Shown piece by piece: positions 5,532 to 6,148 of a stretch of 6,148 nt of DNA. The translations under genes and the position numbers were made by a program. Numbering within the stretch: position 1 is the first letter of the stretch; the number at the start of each line of letters is the position of its first letter. Under the pieces are notes generated by a model that saw nothing but the letters and a program-made list of their open reading frames with translations, did not search any database and had not been told where the DNA came from. The stretch covers positions 1-6,148 of the forward strand of contig JAAYZP010000349.1 in NCBI GenBank assembly GCA_012514785.1, in the 5' to 3' direction. The stretch comes from Propionibacterium sp. (lineage in GTDB: Bacteria; Actinomycetota; Actinomycetes; Propionibacteriales; Propionibacteriaceae).

Positions 5532-6148
5532 CGTTTGTAGGGGCTCGGGCCCTCCGCGCCGTGCTCGTCGACGATGATCGTCTCGAGCACCGGCTCGCCG
5601 CGGGAGATGCGTCGCGCCGCGCGCGGCAACTCCGCCCGCGCACGCAGGTGGTGGGCGCGGGCCTCGTCGAGGCCGCTGGTGTAGTGGCGCTCGCCGTCGA
5701 CGAACATCTCCACGATCAGGTCGCGGTCGTCGCCGTCGTTGAGCGGGGAATTGCCGAGGCCGATGATCTCCGCCTCGGCCTCGCCGTGCACGTCGCGACG
5801 GCGCATCGCGAACTTCCTGCCGCCCAGGCTGCTCTTGTTCTTGGACTCCTTCGCGACGGAGACGAGCTCAGCGTCCGGGTCGTCGGACTCCGCGCGCGCC
5901 ACCAGTTTGTAGACGAACGAGCATGTGGGGTGCCCGGAGCCGGTCACGAGCTGGGTGCCGACGCCGTAGCCGTCGACGGGCGCGCCCGAGAGGGCGGCGA
6001 TCTGCCACTCGTCGAGGTCGGAGGTGACCATGATCTTCGTGTTGGTCGCGCCCAGGTCGTCGAGCAGGTCGCGGGCCTCGCGGGCGACGAGGGCGAGGTC
6101 GCCGGAGTCGAGCCGGACCGAGCCCAGGCGGCCCTCCGTCAGCTCCAC
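5528..6148 (-). CDS. pncB: Nicotinate phosphoribosyltransferase, C-terminal 206 residues (5' end outside window)
   Basis: The enzyme converts nicotinate and PRPP, with ATP hydrolysis, to nicotinate mononucleotide in the Preiss-Handler NAD salvage route in the cytoplasm. Seen in the fragment: the phosphoribosyl-binding motif RLDSGD (residues 12-17 of the visible part), KIMVTSDLDEWQI, then PVDGYGVGTQLVTGSG and FVYKLV, which are hallmarks of PncB proteins. The C-terminal tail with HLRARAELP is also typical. The reading frame is open at the window edge; the GTG codon at 6146-6148 is internal, not the start. Full-length family members are about 430-450 residues, so roughly half is missing, including the region expected to hold the phosphorylated histidine. 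The stop codon lies inside the shared hairpin with hepT. No lesions were seen. Confidence 0.95.
   Translation of the reverse strand: MELTEGRLGSVRLDSGDLALVAREARDLLDDLGATNTKIMVTSDLDEWQIAALSGAPVDGYGVGTQLVTGSGHPTCSFVYKLVARAESDDPDAELVSVAKESKNKSSLGGRKFAMRRRDVHGEAEAEIIGLGNSPLNDGDDRDLIVEMFVDGERHYTSGLDEARAHHLRARAELPRAARRISRGEPVLETIIVDEHGAEGPSPYKR

Noticed and set aside
1..6148. tRNA, rRNA, CRISPR array or insertion sequence
   Set aside because: No cloverleaf, repeat-spacer series, transposase motif or terminal inverted repeats were seen by eye on either strand.

Overview
The window looks like chromosomal DNA from a high-G+C actinomycete. By eye it is about two-thirds G+C. Codons in most genes end strongly in G or C, several starts are GTG, and the gene families (PknB-like kinase, DUF2510-RDD membrane protein, large actinobacterial-type MalQ, YbaB-like protein) are typical of Actinobacteria. 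I cannot name a genus from sequence alone.

Layout, left to right: (1) 1-558, minus strand: the first 186 residues of a Hanks-type Ser/Thr protein kinase, cut by the window edge. (2) 559-627: a 69-bp divergent promoter region with a good minus-strand -10 (GATAAT) for the kinase. (3) 628-3581, plus strand: a DUF2510-RDD membrane protein translationally coupled through a GTGA overlap to malQ, a GH77 4-alpha-glucanotransferase with all three catalytic carboxylates. (4) 3584-4159, minus strand: an unrecognised 191-residue protein that looks like two copies of a YbaB/EbfC-like unit; it converges on malQ with a 2-bp gap. (5) 4160-4254: a divergent, relatively A+T-rich intergenic region with helically phased GGATT repeats. 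(6) 4255-4710, plus strand: a small soluble protein resembling the LpqN/Mog1-PsbP-like fold. (7) 4711-4837: a regulatory region with three inverted repeats. (8) 4838-5499, plus strand: an intact MntA/HepT (MNT/HEPN, DUF86) toxin-antitoxin pair overlapping by GTGA. (9) 5528-6148, minus strand: the C-terminal 206 residues of nicotinate phosphoribosyltransferase (pncB), convergent with hepT across a probable hairpin terminator.

The housekeeping functions are maltodextrin/glycogen metabolism (malQ), NAD salvage (pncB) and signalling (kinase). The accessory part is the 3.6-5.5 kb stretch. Its best-supported system is the MntA/HepT module: the antitoxin has a perfect GSX10DXD motif, the toxin a perfect RX4HXY motif, codon use is less G/C-biased than in neighbouring genes, and a perfect inverted repeat sits on the likely leaderless promoter. 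The divergent YbaB-like/Mog1-like pair next to it is the least explained part of the window.
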